Source: Ricinus communis (lineage: Eukaryota > Streptophyta > Magnoliopsida > Malpighiales > Euphorbiaceae). Taken from it: DNA of 64,000 nt. The notes beneath the pieces were generated by a model. The model worked only from the letters and a program-made list of their open reading frames with translations, ran no database searches and was not told the origin of the DNA. Below are positions 46,727 through 59,674 of this stretch, one piece after another. The position numbers were made by a program, and so were the translations under genes. How positions within the stretch are numbered: the stretch's first letter is position 1; the number at the start of each line of letters is the position of its first letter. The stretch covers positions 23,299,277-23,363,276 of the forward strand of contig NC_063259.1 in NCBI RefSeq assembly GCF_019578655.1, written 5' to 3'.

Positions 46727-49700
46727 CCTGTCAAGAGTGAATGGATGAAAGTAATGATATCTAGCCTGTCAACTCCGTTCTAGTTGTGCATAGCTGAACT
46801 AATTTTCTAAGAATATGTTTAGTTCAGGTGATTAATGGGGCTAATAGCTAATGGCTGATAGTTGGTAGTTAGTGCCTGATAAATTAAACCGTTTGATAAA
46901 ATTTTATTAAAAATTATTTTTAATATGTTAAATGATCATTAAAAGTATAATTTATTTTTAAATATATTTTATTTTATTATATTATATTTAATAATATAAA
47001 TTAATAAAAATAATTTATAATAATTAAAAAATTTATAGTTAATTTTCTTTAGCTTAATTGTAATTATTATTAAAAATATTTATAAAATTTATTTTAAAAG
47101 TAAAAATTTACATTTAAATTCTACTAATAAAAATTTCTAATTTTAAATATTTTAATTATTTAACTATTAAAAATAATTTCAATTTAAAATAAGTTATTGT
47201 TAATAAGTTTTAATACGGATAATACCATAATGAATATTTTAATATGATTGATTAAAGATTAGATACATACAAAAAAGTTAATATTTATATTTCTATTATG
47301 TTTAGGTGGAAGAATATAATAAAATAAATTTTAAAAAATAAAAAGATAATGTTTAATTTCTCAATTTTTTTATTTGGAATTGGATTTCATAATTATTTTT
47401 ATTTAATTTCTTGATAATGAATATGTGCACTTTAACATGTAAAACCAACTGGAGATTTTATATTTAGCACTTTTTTCAATTAGTTCAAATACTTAATTAA
47501 AAATAGAAAAATTAATTAGACACTAAAATAATAAAAATAGAAAAGTTAAAATGCTAAGTTTCTAATGTTTTCTAATAAATAATGTGAGAAACAAAAGTTT
47601 TGGACTTTCTATATATACAATCATAATCATCAAAATAATCTAAACCTTTTATAATACATTTAACATAAAAAACAGTCTAAATTTTTTCTTTGTTTTGCAA
47701 TTTTAACCAAAACGTGAATTGTGGACAAAGAGAAAGAAAGACTATTCATTTTACTTAAATTGTGGACAAAATTACAAAATAGTAATGCATTATTGACTTT
47801 GAATGGAAAAATCTGCAGCATGCCCAATTTGCAAGTAATAACACTTGTACCCCTTAGTTAGTAGGGGGAAGTGGGAAAAGAATTGTAAAGAGAGTGATTT
47901 GATTTGGAAATGAAATGTATGACTGTATTTGTTTGGGATATATGTATTTACATTATGGCTCATTTTGCTAAAAACACACTCATCAACAACATGAAAATAA
48001 GAGGGTATGAACTATTTGCGCAAGATTAGTATAGAATATTAATACTCCAGCCATACCATAATTTTCCTTAGAGATCTCTTAGTTTTGACATGAATAAAAT
48101 AAGTTTAAGAGACTTGATTCAATAAAAAGTTTTTTTTTTTATAAATATTATTTTTTAAAATTTAAAATAGATATATTATTTTTTTTATAAGGTGTCTGAC
48201 GCGGAACAGTAGCTTGAGTAATGATATATTAAATATAGTAAAAAAATATAGACGGTAGAATATTTAATGTGAGAGATATTTTTATTATTTTTTATAGGAA
48301 GAGAATATATTAGAAGTTGACAAAGGTGATAATTGATAAACCTGCCTATAATATGACAATTTGAGGAATGGTCTTGTTCTGGTTTTTGTTGGGTAACTGG
48401 AATATTCCTATTTCCAAATTTAAGTGGGGATTTCAGTAGATCAACCAATAAAGGACTATAATTAATTATCGGTTTTAAATAATACCCTGAAAGGGTCATT
48501 TGGCCCTTTATCCACTGAAGAGACAATTTGCTAATAAACCCATTCTCTCACTCCCTCTCTCTCTGTAAGATTGTCCAACTCCAACTGAACTCCATGTTCC
48601 ATGCATCCATGTCTGCAAGTTCAATATTACAATCAAAATCCTCAAATCTATAAATCAATAATCAATCCTTATACTATAAGAAATACTACGAATACATTCT
48701 GACTTTTAATTTCCAGATAATTATACTGTGATTGTGCATGTTATAATCATAATAAGAGACCCTTTTCCATTTTATAAATTATCTTGAAAATTTTAATAAT
48801 CTTACACTTAAAAGAGTTGAAATCTACAGGAAACATATACATTCAGGGCAGTTCTTATTTGGGACCAAATTTATGATTGGGTCATATTTGTGGTCCTACC
48901 TATGCCTACCTAATGTACACACACTGACTGAAAACTGGACATTTTAATTTCCTATTAGACATGGAATCTTGGACAAGAAGACAAGATTCTGAAGGTATCA
49001 GAATATCTTTCTCATGAGTAGTGCACCTTACCTAGACGATAAGTTTTAAAAAAAAATAAGAAGAAAAACAGAGAATATACTTGGACAAGTCGATGATAGC
49101 CTATACATGAATTGCACATTTATAAAATTAACCAGTCGAAAAAGGGAAACCTAAAATATGCTGTAATATCCTGGTATATTCGAAATGTGGACCTGGACCA
49201 TTTATTATTTTGTTGTACAATTAGAAAACGACTATGTAAATTGGCTCCAATTCTTTGTCGTCTTTGTATTTTTTATTGTTTTTTTTGGTATTGCCTCTCA
49301 AAAGATAATATTCTTAGAAATTCCATTGTCATTGGCCTCGGCGGTGCTTAGATTCTTATGCCATGAGGTTGAAATTTACATTTATGCGACTTGTCTAACA
49401 GTTTGAATGTAATATCTTGAGAATATCTAATGTTTAAGTTATATTTTTAATATTATATTATTATATGACTGGATCACCGTCCAATAGAAAAATCATGAGA
49501 AATCTATTTTTCTTGATTTAATTCGATTTCATTAATTAAGTCAGAAGTTGGATTCGACCCATGTTGTTTTCACCTTTAAAATATCTGTAGGGGTTAATAC
49601 AAGTCTGGTGATTTTATCAATTTACTGATTTGATACTAATTTGGCGGATCATTTGCCCTCAATGGCCTGTGTAGATAACGTCTATTTGGGCCTGTTTTAA

Positions 49701-51146
49701 TTTAATTTTATCTTTTTTACTCTCAAACTATAAAACATATCCTAAAATACTAAACTTTTATTGACTTGGGACATCTTTAGAGAGAACATGATCATTTGAC
49801 TTTTGGCATAATTTGTTTCCTTTTAACTTCAGTGAAGTTTCTCGCCGGAGTAGGTGATTTACATTGACTACTTGCACTAACCTTTTTTATTTTTAAAAGG
49901 AAAAAGACAACTGGCCAAATAGATTTGTTATGATTTAGAAGGAGAGGCATCATACACATGCATGTTATGTACAATAGGGAAAGGAATAGAAAAACAATTC
50001 CATTCAGGTCACATTTTTTTTGACCTATCCTTTTATCTTACTATTATTATTGTTAATTATTGGTATGGAAAAATAATGGGAAAAGGGAATTCCACATTTT
50101 CCAGGTCATAGTGGAGGCAGAAGCAGGCTTTACGCAACTGTATGTTTTCTAATTAAGACATTGGCAAATCAATAGTCTAACAGAAAAGATCTTATTGGAT
50201 CCTCAGCTCGTGATTAGTAATTAATTACTCATTTTCTTGAACATGAAGATTCTTCAGGACCCAAAATTCTTATTCACCCTTATTATTTAGGGTCATTTTA
50301 ACATTTAGCGATAAAAAATAAAATTAAAAAAGAAAACATAAAAAAAAAAAAAACAGAGAAAGAAGAAAAAGAATTCCTATACCCCACTAGAACTTGTACT
50401 TAAGAGAGTTTTTACAGGTTAATTAAGTCTTATCTTTTTGTTCTTAATTATTATCGAAGACAGACTATTCATATATAATTAGAAGGGAAAATTCGAATGA
50501 TCAAGTTGAAGAAGCAAACTCTTATCCACCAAGCTAACCTTGGAGGATGACTTATTGTTACGAAGTAATAAAAGGTTTATTCGCTTGTCAAAGTAAGAAT
50601 GTTGCTCTTGTAAGACTAGAAACATGAAGGCCATTGCAAGAAGTTTCCAAGAAAATCTGATGTTGTTGAGGTGATTGCTTGGAGATCAAGCGATTTTCAT
50701 GAATTCTAATTGCAATCTATACAGGCAATATTTATAGTTAATTATTTGGATATGGAAATTGACCATCTGCTTTGTTGCTTCTTGTAGTCAACAGCCTCGG
50801 ACTGAACGCAGAAAATTTGCCAAACTATCGTAGTTAGTTCAAAATTGAGGTTGGCTCTGCTACAGGAACTCGAACAAACAATGGGAACTTATGGCATCAG
50901 GGTATTTCAGGATCTCCAAATTACCAAAAACAAAACAAAATAATAAATGCATGAAGAAGATCCAAGGACTCGTTATTCAAGGTTGTCTTCTTTCTCACAA
51001 TCCGATTACAACAAACAAAAGTTTAAGAAGAAGAAAAAAAATTCTTTTAAAAAAGAAAGCTCTATGTCATGTAATAGGCCTTTTCTCTTTTCATATTATT
51101 TGGTTACAAAATTTTACATCATTCTCGTGTTTATCACATCATATAA
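46727..51146. other. Long AT-rich intergenic region
   Basis: No gene is supported. About 46810-47250 begins with TTTAGTTCAGGTGATTAATG and alternating TAGCTAATGGCTGATAGTTG, a style of sequence common at the ends of hAT-like MITEs, but no matching opposite end or target duplication was found. The remainder is AT-rich. The last few hundred bases may include the HHO gene 3' untranslated region. Confidence 0.45.
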
Positions 51147-52917
51147 TCAAAAGACGGGGGAGTTTGTTGTGGTATGCGTGGAGGAAGATGTAGCAGGGGA
51201 ATTAGATCGTTCGCTATGACTACCTCTTCTTTCTGACTGCAAGTGCTGAGATTGGGCACGTTGCTGCTTGGGGATGGTGCCCAGTGGTGCAGCCACAGGG
51301 GCGTAGATGCCATTGGCTGCGGCTGTAGTTACTGTTTCCATCGATGCTGTTGTTGCAGCCACGGCGGCATATTCTGGTGGTGGCACCCATATGCCCCCAA
51401 CAACCACAAATTGTGGTGCTTGTGGATTGCTGTTGTTGTGAATTGTGGGGCTTGGTCTTCTTGTATGCAATCGGTATTTCTGAAACAAAATTAAATCAAA
51501 GATGATGATCAGTCCCCGTGTATTTTTTTTTATAGTAAAAGTTGACTGGAATCTGATGTCTTAATTAGGCCAGATTGCCAACAGTGGATATGAAAGCAAC
51601 AAAAGAAAAGAAAAAAAGAAAGACTTATTTTTTGAAAGCCACAAATTTGATTTATCCTGAAAAACACCAATGCCGTTTTCATCATCAAAACAAGCACCTT
51701 AACTATCTAATTAGGAAAACAGGAACATTTTTATCAGTAATTGAAGAGAATCTTTTATAATTTACAGCATAGATTATAATTACACACCTGCAAATGGCTC
51801 TTAACTTCATCATTAGTCAGTCCATCCACCTTCATTAGTTCTCTAATTTGCTTTGGTGTTGCTGCTGCGAGAATTATAAATTTTCAGGCTAAATATATAA
51901 ATAAACTACGAACATTCAATTATATAAAGTTTCTTGAAATTACAGAACTCCACACCATGTGAACCACCAAGCTGTTGAAGGGCATGCAAGAAGCGTCTGT
52001 GCAATTCCGGTGACCAACATCGCCTTTGTTTCCTTTGAGCTTGGCCATCTTTATCTTCTTTTCTGTTGTTTCCAGCACCACTAGTCCCTCCTCCTGTTCC
52101 TGTCTCGGCCGACGAACTAGTAGCCGAAGCAGGCACTGAAGGAGGGGTTTTGGCAATACCTTTCTCTTTGTGAAATGGCTGAAATGCTCCCCCATTTCTC
52201 TTCACCTCCGTCACCGCTGCCTTTCTAGGCAAATCCTGCAAACAAAGTAAGGTTCGTTTATCCTAAGCTTTCTCAGTAACCAAACAGCAACGATCAAAAG
52301 GGTTCCTGGTAGGTAGGCAGGTAGGTACCTCTTTTGGAGGTTCTGAATCTGGGGAAGATTGATTCCACAGCTGAACAGATCTAAGCCAATCAGATTTCTT
52401 CTTTTGATCATTGTTAATGTCTCTGATACTTTTATTTGGCTTATGCGAATCTTGATCTTCTTCTTCTTCATCATCATCGTTGTCTTCCTTTTCGTTCTCA
52501 TTATCGTCATCATTATCATTATCATTATGAGAAGAAGAATTAATCCTTTTGATAGGAATAAATTCTTCGAGCACCAGGGATCTAGTCCCAGTTCCATTTG
52601 CAGTTCCATCAGTCGACGTTGTCTGCTCGGAACACTCGGATTGCCCATGCATATACTCCGTCGTCGTACCAGATAACTCCCTTTTACACGCCTCAATAGC
52701 TGCATCCACCAACATAATATTAACTTAAACTTCTTTTCTGATAACCATTCATTTCTATTCTTCCAAAAGCATATACACATAACACACAACACAAACCTTG
52801 AGTTACAAGCTCTAAACACAAAGGAAGCTCGCGCTGAAACACCTGAATCTTTCTCTTTTCTTCTTCTAATGCTTCTACATATTCATGACACCTCTGCATC
52901 TTCTCTGCGTAATCCAT
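51147..52917 (-). CDS. GARP/MYB-like transcriptional repressor of the HHO/HRS1 (NIGT1) family
   Basis: Five exons: 52917-52797, 52699-52329, 52235-51956, 51864-51788, 51479-51147, giving 393 residues. The N-terminal helix ([20 protein letters not shown]) leads to LCLEL, an LxLxL EAR-type repression motif, at about residues 33-37. Exon 2 has an acidic Asn/Asp/Glu-rich block. The GARP DNA-binding domain spans exons 3-5: [20 protein letters not shown], then [20 protein letters not shown], then [13 protein letters not shown], with the SHLQKY signature intact. The C-terminus is low-complexity. HHO proteins are nuclear repressors of nitrate- and phosphate-starvation genes, so a nutrient-response role is inferred. 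The exon 4 acceptor is a CAGCAG tandem; the first AG gives the family-length linker (GGSHAATPK). The exact paralogue is not resolved. Confidence 0.93.
52450..52565 (-). repeat. Acidic low-complexity coding repeat (GAT/GAA/GAC) in the HHO gene
   Basis: Encodes a run such as [20 protein letters not shown] within exon 2, from alternating GAT, AAT, GAC and GAA codons. It is compositionally repetitive and probably disordered, and likely to vary in length between alleles. Confidence 0.8.
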
Positions 52918-55900
52918 TTTCTTTAAACAAGATGGTTACTTTCTTTTTTGGCTGTTATTATTGCTTAATGATGATAATTATCAATAAAAAGAAGGGGGTT
53001 TTGTTCTGAAAGCATTAGACGGATCCGAACCCAACAAGAAGAAGAATATGAGAAGAGAATAAAGGATCTAACCAGAATCACAAAAAGAATAAACTGTATA
53101 TATATATATATACATAAAAGAAAAACAAACAACAATAGAATTAAAAGTTTAATTATGTGTTTGAACAAAAAATGATTTAATCCAAAGGTGGTGTAATATA
53201 AGATTAGAGAAGAGAGAAATCAAGAAACCAAAAGAGAGAGAATCAAAGTCGGGGCGTCGCGTACGAAAACGAATCTTTGATGTGGTGGATTTTATATAAT
53301 TTGGGGGAGAGAAAAAGGAAAAAAAAAATAGAGAGGAGAGATAGAGAAAGAGGTGGAGAGAGAGAGAGAGACAGAGAAAGAGGGATTGAATATTCGAGGG
53401 TGTGATTCTCTTTCGTCGCTTCTATTTCTACGTAGGGGGGGCTGGCAATGACGTCATCAAAAACATTTCCATTTTCATTGTAGAAACTTTCAGATAAGAT
53501 CAAAAGGAATCTGTCCTGGCCCCTTTCTTTTCTTTCACTTCTTACTCGCCTACTGGGCTATACTCGTAGCTGTTTATTGCTTAATGTCTTAAAATCTTTG
53601 GTCAATCTCATAAGTATTTGCCGGATCCAATATAAACATCAAGAGATGATGAAAATATTCAAACATTTGGGTTGCTAGAACAACATTTCTAACCATTCAT
53701 TCAATTTTTGTTTAGATATTGCATTTAATTGTTAAATAAAGTATATTTCCACTATGTTAAAAAAAATATATTATATTTTTAATCTATACATAAATTTAAA
53801 ATAATTTTTTCTGATAATATTATTATTTTCATTCTTTGAAAAAATATGAACTTTGCAGATATAAAAGTTAATTTTATATTTCATATTATTATTCAAATAA
53901 TAATATAATACATTAAATGAAAAAAGACTGTCTCTAGACTATTTGTTGCAGTGCATTATTGTACATATTGAAATTAGTTGGCATAAATAATTAATATTTC
54001 AATAAATGAAAGGATAAAGTTGAGTTGTCTTTTATATAATTTAAAAACTTTTGTAGCTTGTAAACTATAGAAACCAATATTTGTCTTGATTGGATGATCT
54101 TGTTAATTAGCTATACTATTTATTCTAAAACCTGCTATTTTCTTTCAGTAATATTTGAATTTAAATTCTGATAAAGAAGATATTAAGTATGAAAAGAGGT
54201 TAAATTTTAGATATAGATGCATGTACAAGGGAGTATATGTATGGGCGAATGGTGATATTATATAATAGTATTATCTGAAATGGAATATACCTGGGATTTG
54301 TAAAAGAGGAATCTCGTGAGCGTGCATATAGACCGGCCACGCGGCGTATGATTAGGTCCTGAATTTAGATAAGTGTCGTTCTAGTTTGAAGTGGCTTTTC
54401 ACGCCTTGCAAGGGCCAACTTTTATCAGATTTAGCCCCCTCTGTTCCCTCGTTTTACGGTCTTTTGAATCATTGCTTCCTCCACTCGCCTTCTTGGCGCG
54501 TGATGTATTTCCCAAATGGCATTATCGCTACTATATTCAATAATTAAAAATACCTTTTTAAAAAATATATATATTTTATCATTTTAAAAATTCCTCTTTT
54601 TTTTATTTTATTTAAAAAAATAAATTAAAATACAGATATAATTATTTTTATTTGAATATAAATATATATAAAATCTATTATAAAATAACTCTCGTGAATT
54701 TTTTTAAATAGCAAAATTTATATGTATACTGCAATAAATAAAAATTAATATGTATGAAGATTATATATTTTAAGTATTTAAATTTTAAATTAATAAATAT
54801 TTACTATTCGTCTGTTTATTTTTGTGTATATATATATATATGGATGTAATTGTAGATTAGATAAAGGAAATTTCTGAATCTCTTTCAACGATTTTTGTTG
54901 TGTAGTATTGCATGAAAAATTGGCAAGTTAAGGAATGGCGATTGGTTCTGACGATATGACGTGGATTTTGAATCAAAAGCTGTGATTTGATACAACTGAG
55001 CTGTATTGGGTTATTCAATGGTATTCTTTTTAGCACAATCTAGTCTTCTTTATTTTATTTTTTCCTTTTTATGCTTTCCTTTCTCGAAACAGGCTCTCGT
55101 TTGGTCCGCTATACAATAAATTGAAAAATTAAATCAAATCGCCATAGAAAAGAAAAGACCAGATGGGCTCATATTGATTTATCTCTCCGGGGTTTTATTT
55201 GATTTACGTTTTATACATTTTCTTTTGAGGGTGAAGTTGATTGGTAGCCATGAAAAGGCAAGGAGGATCTGATCCATTTATCCAGAAGTTATGGGATACT
55301 AACAGAGATTATGGTTCTTTTTCTTTTGTTTTTTCCTTTTTCTGCCATTTTGGGAAGCTTAGTTTGGTGACCTTTCCTTTATTTATTTTTATTTGTGTCG
55401 GAGACTGATTGATTATAGGTAATGAAAAGGTACTGTTATTTAGGGTTGTGTGTTTGTGGTGGTGGCCTGCCCTTTATGGGTTTGTTGAGCCATTCTCTTT
55501 TTTATTGGGACTATTTGACTATCATTCAGTTGCAGCGAGGGACGAGAGGAGGTGAGAGGTTGGCCCTTTGCCCTTTTTATCATTAATCATCATCATCATC
55601 ATCGTTATCGGATCAACACTCAAATAATATTTTACTTTGAAATATGCAAATTCTAGCTGTTTTTCTTTTATTATCTTTTTATTTGTAAAAATAAACTGAA
55701 CTCTTTTTAAAAAATATTAGATAATATAATATAAAAATAAATATTTTTATTACTTGAGCTTGTATATATTTTTCCCAGTCACTGTAAAGGTGATTTTAAA
55801 AAGACTAACAAAAGATAAATACTTTGTTTTTTTGCACGTTTATATTGAAACAGTGATAGAATATTCCAACAGGGTTTAGCTTTAGTCATCCTAAAGGTTT

Positions 55901-56593
55901 TCGTTCAAACTTGCGTACCCCTTTCTTAAAGCATCTTATTGGAAGAAAAAAAGAAGAAGAAACAAATGCATTATAATTATATTTTTCTGTAATTATGTAA
56001 TATATAATTTATATATACAACCCATTAATTATAGAAATGACATGAATTATATAAAGCAGAACTAAATACTTTTTGATAATGTAATGCATCAGGATCTATG
56101 TCGTGCTTTTATATTGAATGCAAGTAATCGTGTGGAATTTGGTATTATATTCATATGTCTAAGGATATAAACTCTTAGTCTTAATGTTAATTAATCAAGT
56201 CAAAACTAACTAAAGATGTCAATTAAGTTATTAACTACAGACAATAACTCCTTGCTATTGGTGACCCACTTGCCGGTGATCATAAAGAATTTTTCAAGCT
56301 TTTATATTTTGATGCAATTTTCTTTTGTATCTAATTTGAATTAAAAATTAAAATGTCTTTTTCTATATAAAAGAAAGTGAATTATTTCAAAACACCCCAA
56401 CACACCAAAATCTTATTCACTTATATAAAAACCCTTTAGATAATATTTTTTTAGAAAATCCTTAGGGGGTATCCTAAAAATAAATCTATAATTACATTTA
56501 AAGGATGAGAAGTAGAAAAAAAGAAGAAGAAGAAGAATAAAGTAAAAGTAAGATAATAATAGAAACACTAAAAGATAAATAAAAATCATATGC

Positions 56594-56627
<34 letters not shown>

Positions 56628-59040
56628 GAAGATATATATTTTTTGAAGTAGGTAAATTATTGCATTCATGTGAATAATCAAAACCATTAAATTAAAAAAT
56701 AACATCATCATTCATAAGACGGACTTTTGAAAAGATGCAAGTGAAAGATTGTATCTTTATGGACAAAGAGTCACCCCCGAACCTGTAAAGTAACAACACC
56801 ATTTACCATTCTAATTCACTTTCTCCTGTCATAAAAAAACAATTAAGTTTTTTATTCAAAAAAAAAAAGAAAAAAGAAAAGCTTTAAATTCTTTTTTTTT
56901 TCTTTGTATTAGACAAAAAAACCGCTACATTTTTTTAAAAAAAATATCGAGTTCTATTTTCATAGATGGATCTTAAATTGCAAGATTTTTCTATCTATTT
57001 GAGCTTATATTAAAAAGAAATCTTAAATAATCTGTTGTATGTTGAGAATAAAATAAAACATCAGTTTCTCAATATATATATATATTTTTTTTTACTTTGA
57101 TTATTTTAGTTTTTTAGATATATGATGTAACTACTAACTATAGTAGCATATCTCCAGAATAAACTTTATTGGTATCGTTTGCATAAAACAACTTATTTAT
57201 TTATTTAAAGATTTTATAAGTGCATTGTAGTGACCAAATTTATGAGTGAATTCTGTGTCTGTAAACCGGCATTATTTTGGTATTTAGCCAAGAACATTCT
57301 TCGGATATTTTCTTTTTTCTATGATAAAACTAGGACTATGTGATCACCACTTCCATCATAATCTGCTCTTTTTTCCTTTATTTTTAAAAAAGAAATATCT
57401 ATGTATCATGCTATACTGTGTTTGTTACGAATGATGGAAAGTAGGAGGGATATAATATGTAGAGCCAATGAAATTGATTTGGGTTCAAAATAAAAAGAGA
57501 ATATAATTAGTCTATATTTATGGGCTATTACAAATACCTTTTCCTTTTTATCCTACCAATCAAGTGTGACATGGGTGTACAGAAACATACATGCAATTTG
57601 GGTTTTCCTTTTTTTTTTAATTTTTCTTTTTACTAGCTGAGAAACAAATCTAAGCTCATCGAACATAATTCTCTCTACCAGGCTACAGTTGACTGGCTGG
57701 CAAATGCTTCTTTCAGATATTCCACATGCACAAATTTCTTGCCGAAAGTTACCTAATCAATAGAATTGTGAGCCACGTTTTTCTTTTCGTTTTTCCTCTT
57801 GCATCTTGGAAAGTAAGGTACATGATTATGAAAAATCTCACCACCGACAAGTCATAAGATCATTAGGTTTCTCTTGCATTTTCCTCGACAAAATTCCATT
57901 GCTACCTGCCAGCCAGTTTTCATGTCAAGCCTAATGACAAAAGTCTAAATGCATGGACCTATATATATACGTACAAGCCCTTCATTAATAAGGCTTATAA
58001 TAGGATTGTGCTAGAATTATGATGATTAACATATTCCAATTCTAGAATATATTGCATACATATATTAAATTTTATAATTAATAATAAATGCATAAGTCAA
58101 TTCAAAAATCAAAGAACCAATGGTGCTATATATTTATTAGGTAATATAGTCATATTGTGTATCGATCCCAAGCTACTTTTCAAAAACTCTCCAGCTTTTC
58201 TAAAGTGGCCTCTACCCCAGCCTAAGCATGAGCTTATACCTTCTTCAAGGTAATATGAAAAAGGTTGTATCCAGCATAATGTAAGTAGGCCTAATCGCTC
58301 CTACGCATATAACCCTAGCTTGTATCAGATTTTGGGCCCTCGCTGCCAAAGGACCCATGATGATGCTTTTCATGCCGAAAGCTTGGAGAAAAAGCCCCTT
58401 TTATCTCTTGATAGAACGCTGTAGAGTTTAAAAATGGGTTTCTTTTAGAAAAAATAATAAAAATAATCAGTGTATCCGGTGTTAATTCTTTTTATTTTTT
58501 CTGTGTTAAAATATTAAAATTAATAATTTTTCAGTTTTTAATAAAATATATTTTAACTATTTTTAAAATTTTTAATAAATTTTTATCAAACAACTGAAAA
58601 ATAACTACACTACATTTTAAAAAAAATTAAAAAACTGTACTTTTTAAAAGAATTTATACAATAATAATATAATATTTCTTCATTAATTTTAAAATCTCTG
58701 TAAAAATCTCCTTTTTACATATACATAAAAAATGGCTTAATTATCTGAAAATACTCAAACTTTTAACATTTTAATAATTTTATCTCATTATATTCAATTT
58801 ATTTTATTTTAATTTTCTTAATTAAATTACAATCCAGTCACTGCGAGAAAATAAACACGGTGGTTTAAACTGACGTGGAAATTTTCTTACCCATAAGAGC
58901 ATCAGTGGAGCTCGAAAACTTTCCCTTTCTATACAAGTAGGTAGTATCTATGTATTTATAATTAATTCTCAGTTTGTCCCTCTAACATTTCTACATTGTT
59001 CTAAGTTTAACAACAAAATTCACGGCAAATATTAAACTCC
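52918..59040. other. HHO upstream region and long AT-rich intergenic DNA
   Basis: About 52918-53520 contains the HHO leader and promoter, with TA and GA simple repeats (53098-53112 and around 53325-53380). Beyond 53600 no gene is supported. A CAT run lies near 55583-55602 and an ATT run near 56595-56627. Several long A/T tracts are present. A segment near 58735-58870 (CTTAATTATCTGAAAATACTC onwards) resembles one end of a long-terminal element, but no partner was found. Confidence 0.5.
56595..56627. repeat. (ATT)11 microsatellite
   Basis: Eleven or so uninterrupted TTA/ATT units in intergenic DNA. Confidence 0.9.
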
Positions 59041-59500
59041 ATAGATCAATAACCATATCAAACGCATTACTTGAGGCATGCGCGAAGGAGAGTCCCACCA
59101 CCACCACCGACAATCAATCAAAGAAGCAGAAGCAATTGTCCCCTGAAACCAAGTCATTCAAGAAGAATTTTCATTGCCATTTTAACTCTCATTCCAGCCG
59201 ACCAACACACAGTAAGCGCACTGTCCACCATATCAGCCCTCACAACAAAATCTGAATACCACCCTGGTCTTGAATAATATAGAACTTCAAATGGCAATCC
59301 TTGCGCTGCCGTTTCCACTATCTCTGTAACAGCCTTCAGTGGAACTTTTCCTCTTCTATTCCTCGAATACCCTTCCTCCTTCACCTTCATTTTCACATCT
59401 CCTCCTCCTCCCACCACCAATCTGCTCACGCCACCTAGAGCAATCACAATCTCTTTACAATGAAAAACAGGAAGAGCGTCTATAAAAACTCGATCCAAAC
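59040..59500 (-). pseudogene. ARF17-like auxin response factor fragment
   Basis: The minus strand encodes KAVTEIVETAAQGLPFEVLY, then SDFVVRADMVDSALTVCWSA and GMRVKMAMK, which follows the ARF family auxin-response middle region, especially the ARF17 type. After MAMK the frame is broken: bases appear lost where METEDSSR is expected, with a TGA in the old frame. Homology resumes one frame over at about 59151 as WFQGTIASASLIDCRWWWWD then SPSRMPQV. The B3 DNA-binding part upstream and the rest downstream are missing, and similarity fades near 59040. It is a truncated, frameshifted relic next to transposon DNA. ARF17 mRNAs are miR160 targets, but that site is not in the retained piece. Confidence 0.85.
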
Positions 59501-59674
59501 TAGAATGGTGGAGATGAAAAAGTTGCTGCAGTTGTCTTTGAAGAGCATTAAGGCCAGAGATTTCAAGCTATCTATTATTAGTTTGAGAAGAAGCTGAGAA
59601 AGTAAAATAAAACATAAAAATTATTGGACCTTTGGAGAGGATTGAGGCCCTAGAAGTTTGATGAAGATGATGAT

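Noticed and set aside
48185..48526. 113-codon minus-strand open frame
   Set aside because: AT-rich chance frame with no family features, no leader and no splice context.
52359..52676. 105-codon isoleucine/valine-rich open frame opposite HHO exon 2
   Set aside because: It is the reverse reading of the GAT/GAA acidic repeat.
53243..53503. 86-codon minus-strand open frame upstream of the HHO gene
   Set aside because: It is driven by GA/CT simple repeats in the leader and promoter and lacks protein-like composition.
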